From the IMG/VR virus record IMGVR_UViG_3300005527_000142, positions 1 to 36,215 of that record: DNA of 36,215 nucleotides; one strand, 5' to 3'. This DNA is from a virus. Under the pieces are notes generated by a model. The model was not told where the DNA came from, searched no databases, and worked only from the letters and a program-made list of their open reading frames with translations. Each line of letters begins with the position of its first letter. The stretch's first letter is position 1. Positions 34,501 to 36,215 of the stretch are shown in pieces. A program made the position numbers and the translations under genes.

Positions 34501-36215
34501 CCGAGTCTCCTGTGGCTGTGCCTTCTGTTTGGACCAACTACAGTGATTTTGGACGTGTGGGCGATGCTGCTGGCAATATTTGGGCTGCGTTTAGTGTAGG
34601 ACTAGGTACTGTGCCTGGTTTCAACACTGATTTCCGTGTTGTGATCATGCAGAAAACTGATCGTGGATTTGAACCACGGCAGTTATTGCCTGGCGGCAGC
34701 ACTGGCGTAGATGGCAAATTCTCCGGCGACATAAAATTCAGCCAAGATGCATACTGGCTTTATGTGAGCAACCCGGTTGATAAAAAAGTACAGGCATATC
34801 AGCGTAATAGATTCCAGGAACAAGCCACTGAATTTACCTGTGACGGTGTACAGTTTATTTTCCCAACCGACGATAAAGTACTGGTTGATCGTGGATCACA
34901 GTGGTCTGTGACTCTAAACAGCACAGTACAGGCCTACAATCAAGATTACACAGCCAATGCCACACGTATCAGTTTCCGTGTACCACCGGCAGCTCCTGTG
35001 ATTCAAGCAGTAGATAGTATTACTTCGGGTTCAACTGTGTTTACAGTTACCAGCATCAATGGATTGGCTGCGGGACAACAAGTTTCTGGCATGGGTATAG
35101 CAGTGGGCAGCAAAGTTGTATCCATTGATACCACCAATAATGCAGTGACCATTGATCGGGCTATCACGCTCACGGGTACCAATGTAGATATCACGTTTAC
35201 CAACATGATATATGTGTCTCGCTGGGGCACAGATCCTGATTCAGCATATTGGGGATTTGGTGCCAATCCATTGAAACCCAATGGTATCACTAGATCGTTC
35301 CCCATTGATATGCTGGCAGGCGCAACTCCTGATCCCGAATCAGTGGGAGTTTACTACAACGGCGAACTCATGAGATTTAATAATTCTCCAGCCGTAGACG
35401 GAGATTACATCTATGATTATGTTAATCGTCAGATAGTTTTTAACTTTACGCCGCCTGCTACGTCATCCCAGGCAGTAACTTACTTGGCTCAAGATTATTT
35501 TACCGCTGTCACAGATGTTGTCAACCATGCAGGACTGTCTTTTGGTATCAGTTGCGCTACTGACAATGATGGTTCAGTGCTGGCGGTGGGCGATGCAGAT
35601 GCAAACACTAGTAATATTGACATAGATGCCGACGGTGTGGCCTATGTTTATGACCGGGGCACTGTGTCTCACATGGTCAGTAATGTCAGCACTAGACTGT
35701 ACTCTACTCCTTCTCCCATTCTTGGTCAGCCGCAGGTTTATCTCAACGGTCAATTATTATATCCTGACACAGGCATGACCATTGGAAGTTATGTTTATGA
35801 ACCGGTATCGGGCACGGATTACACAGGCAATACTGCTGTGAGATTCAACGAAGGCGTGATTGATTCTGTGGGAGATATTGTAGATATCAGTTACAACAAA
35901 CTGTCTACTATCCAGATCGTTACCAATCCGCAGTCTAATGCCAGCGGCAGCGAATTTGGCACAGCAGTAAGTTTTAATTCCAGCGGATCTGCAATCTTGG
36001 TAGGCGCGCCCAACGGCAATACTTCGGTATTGGGTGCAGGTTTTGCAGCCAGGATCGAAAATCAAACAGCAATTTATGGCAGCATCACAGGGACCACAGT
36101 TAATCCTGTTGTCACAGCAGGCTCTAGTCTAAGACTCGACAACTATTATGTAGAATTTGATGCTGCAAATATAACATCGGTTTCATTATCCAATGTCTGT
36201 AGCATCACAACATCG
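28509..36215 (+). CDS. Giant baseplate-proximal virion protein, 5' part (gp7 position), runs off the window
   Basis: The frame from the ATG at 28509 stays open to the window end: 2,569 codons without a stop. It starts MARTVDFLPEIFRTPTNKQV. It follows gp6, where T4 has gp7 (1,032 aa), so it is probably a wedge or peripheral baseplate/fibre protein, but no homology to gp7 is visible. The body is beta-rich. Recurrent elements include 'V-x-V-N-[DG]-x-x-L ... DY' modules near 600, 843, 2277 and 2407; FG-GAP-like pieces near 1958 (ELFGSAVCQTSDNANILIGA), 2341 and 2480 (SEFGTAVSFNSSGSAILVGA); and one segment near 1551-1597 (W, then YAKGQVVKFKNFYYQANVTV, then LWNKIV) with the pattern of CBM5/12-type sugar-binding modules. 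No signal peptide is present. Reading frame is solid; function is inferred from position and modules. Confidence 0.8.
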   Translation, partial: MARTVDFLPEIFRTPTNKQVLHATLDQLVQEPRYERAQGFIGQKFGPGVTTEDRYIVEPDKTRRDYQLEPATIFLEDGSRRVIDALTYPGYLDALKKINGPITRPDELFEQEYYAVDFFIDWDKSVNYNQYYWQFQGPETVRLTAPATLQSFNVEQQIVGKQTYTTDNVRLVSPATWNKTISFSNGMRIQFVGNITPAFYRNRDFYVEGVGTAGGIKLLPVDDFVIPEIYNYPATVQREPIPWDVYPWDTTLWDGARLVPGSDIDYVTINRASRDLNPWTRSNRWFHVDVLTYSAEINGTVAVIDDNFRGKRPILEFRPDIKLIRFGTQGLEPISLIDYSVTNAFTQVAGQPSFTIDGIELFAGMKVIFAADENPEVARQVYLVQQITPVPGGQSLLYLEAIEGQVAAEGSVTVCTLGESQQGYSFYYSNGEWSTIQQTQQKTHPNQAPLFDVFDQDGTSFSNATVYPDTNFVGSPLFSYAVGTGVADAVLKFPLQYSGVNNVGDILFFFNFYRDSFTYLNNLTVDLVGLRTGFVHQYTDRVNYDRLIGYQTASLTPNTTNVPLLSQQPQIFEFDYTEGSIKIDVAVLEQDQYPSITNIVRISVNDVLQDPGTYTYRILDGSNLEVYPNAQSGAGTGVQTEITFAVDPEPTSLVVVAALSAQTSSTGYFSVPTNLTVNALNQDVTECTLGTLRDHYIGICQNIQGFEGQVLAANNSRDLGNLVPYGIDLIQHSAALAIPAVFLREQDYSISSALYYSAVEYQRYKDLVLDYVWKNEFINETTAEILDSAIDALKSNRSSDNPFYWSDCITAGIFESTTYTWYEESSTSFDLIYTYNYSEANYQGLNVYVNDVILCRDRDYVVDTVTNTVTLVPSVLADEDIVVIREYQQTYGNFVPATPSSLRLFPAYFPEIYVDTTYTTPTTVIRGHDGSITPAFGDYRDQVLLEFETRIYSNIKGTADYPLDYNEFLPGAFRGVTADNINSQTILNNEFVRWLGSNRVDYKQQDFLVTNEKTWNYSQTGAKITYPQGLDAGDAIPMPGYWRQIYWLFYDTDEPQNFPWQMLGFSNKPLWWDAEYGPAPYTSGNLYMWEDIAAGRIREPGNDRIDTVYARPGLLDILPVDAQGNLLLPFTTIVADYNPATYQANWSIGGGSPAETAWRKSSAWPFAIQRLLFLLKPAQYLNYYIDRDQYKFNTEFDQWLYNGRQRLTSNDLQIYGEGTAVNSYVNFIIDYNKSYGLPGTANLEARINNLDIRLAYRVAGFTDKRYLQLLSDRTSPATYNRSLLIPDENYNILLYRNEVFDSINYSAVTIERTESGWAVYGNSIANPYFQILPSIINNNYTTLNIGNTTIRMQKDFSDTVVLIPYGYIFRSVNAVVDFLLSYGKFLNTSGFAYNTLENTVLLNWEQMAQEFVYWYNQGWAVGALIQLNPSSAKLEFYKQNAVVVNLLESKREDILVNQNKQALRLRDYSVYRDGNLFELTALNENTVGYVNLKLTNYEHIIIVDNVTDFDDIIYQPLTGLRQGRLIYQGIKSAEWDGTMDAPGFIINLPSVTEWDSGLKYAKGQVVKFKNFYYQANVTVDPADTFDYNLWNKIVYRPDQEGMLPNLALKAIQSTQFYDQHADNLDADSELLGFGLTGFRPREYMASIELDTVSQMNAYQDFIGTKGTPRSLYFYDQAVVNGDDLSYDVYENWAIQRATYGATATNAFVDFTLDATKLTGNPSTSQFVVLGESTEADQATLITDLYAVSQPVNTTQILPQLQQTYPDKFLPTAGYVDSRDVEIQLFSIDDLNSLSAELDKVTNLAEVWVAKINQSDWDVYKCQNLVNTLVLAQDNLDGQTLLIFSGNHGLTADQTIIIKEFNVDLQGAFRVNSVPSTSTVLIDSQLPDGVTTLVGEGVVFELSSVHVAQPSDIADLPILFDLTKTNKVWVDNNGSGRWQTLEKQTPYTDIKDYEYAGTELFGSAVCQTSDNANILIGAPGSYTTGVVIPYYLDGNVYTAESPVAVPSVWTNYSDFGRVGDAAGNIWAAFSVGLGTVPGFNTDFRVVIMQKTDRGFEPRQLLPGGSTGVDGKFSGDIKFSQDAYWLYVSNPVDKKVQAYQRNRFQEQATEFTCDGVQFIFPTDDKVLVDRGSQWSVTLNSTVQAYNQDYTANATRISFRVPPAAPVIQAVDSITSGSTVFTVTSINGLAAGQQVSGMGIAVGSKVVSIDTTNNAVTIDRAITLTGTNVDITFTNMIYVSRWGTDPDSAYWGFGANPLKPNGITRSFPIDMLAGATPDPESVGVYYNGELMRFNNSPAVDGDYIYDYVNRQIVFNFTPPATSSQAVTYLAQDYFTAVTDVVNHAGLSFGISCATDNDGSVLAVGDADANTSNIDIDADGVAYVYDRGTVSHMVSNVSTRLYSTPSPILGQPQVYLNGQLLYPDTGMTIGSYVYEPVSGTDYTGNTAVRFNEGVIDSVGDIVDISYNKLSTIQIVTNPQSNASGSEFGTAVSFNSSGSAILVGAPNGNTSVLGAGFAARIENQTAIYGSITGTTVNPVVTAGSSLRLDNYYVEFDAANITSVSLSNVCSITTS

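Noticed and set aside
28569-36065. Many minus-strand frames opposite the giant gene
   Set aside because: All short, without promoters or recognisable domains, and explained by the codon bias of the plus-strand gene.
1-36215. tRNA genes, CRISPR arrays, insertion sequences or integrase/attachment sites
   Set aside because: I looked for cloverleaf-like intergenic spacers, direct repeat-spacer patterns and transposase motifs and saw none; the gaps between genes are too short for most of these.

Overview
The window is part of the genome of a T4-like contractile-tailed phage (myovirus). It carries an uninterrupted T4-type structural, recombination and late-sigma gene set, tightly packed with start/stop overlaps, and no host genes, tRNAs, CRISPR arrays or insertion sequences that I can see. 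Several proteins (the late sigma factor with a long insertion, the short capsid protein, the large wedge and hub proteins) resemble from memory the marine/freshwater 'exo-T-even' relatives found in cyanophages and pelagiphages more than T4 itself. The host cannot be read from the sequence.

Layout. 1-9251 is the head block on the minus strand, read right to left: tape measure protein with a cell-wall peptidase domain, portal (gp20), a small gp67-position protein, an acidic core protein, prohead protease (gp21), scaffold (gp22), major capsid protein (gp23), then three small genes (73, 43 and 92 aa). 9298-10352 (plus) is gp26 followed by an overlapping -1 frame. A slippery sequence in the overlap predicts a frameshifted, longer gp26 product. 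10457-15102 (minus) is a late-sigma/recombination operon: gp55, gp47, gp46, a PD-(D/E)XK nuclease and two small genes. 15218 to the right edge (plus) is the baseplate block: a large tube-initiator-like protein, gp53, a gp27-like hub protein, gp5 spike without lysozyme, two unassigned structural proteins, gp25, gp6 and a giant protein of at least 2,569 aa that runs off the window.

How it works together. gp20 to gp23 build and mature the prohead. gp53, gp25, gp6, gp5 and the hub and tube proteins build the baseplate. The tape measure sets tail length and probably carries the cell-wall-cutting activity that T4 keeps in gp5. gp46/gp47 and the nuclease serve recombination-dependent replication. 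gp55 should direct the host RNA polymerase to late promoters. Matching sites (TAAATA or TAAGTA) lie 19-46 nt before the first gene of most transcription units, and in several places directly follow a stem-loop terminator.

Most worth checking: the predicted -1 frameshift after gp26, the terminator-promoter cassettes, the giant baseplate-proximal protein with FG-GAP-like and sugar-binding-like segments, and the shift of the peptidoglycan hydrolase from spike to tape measure. No gene-free stretch exceeds about 150 bases. All calls come from reading translations and recalling families; no database search was run.
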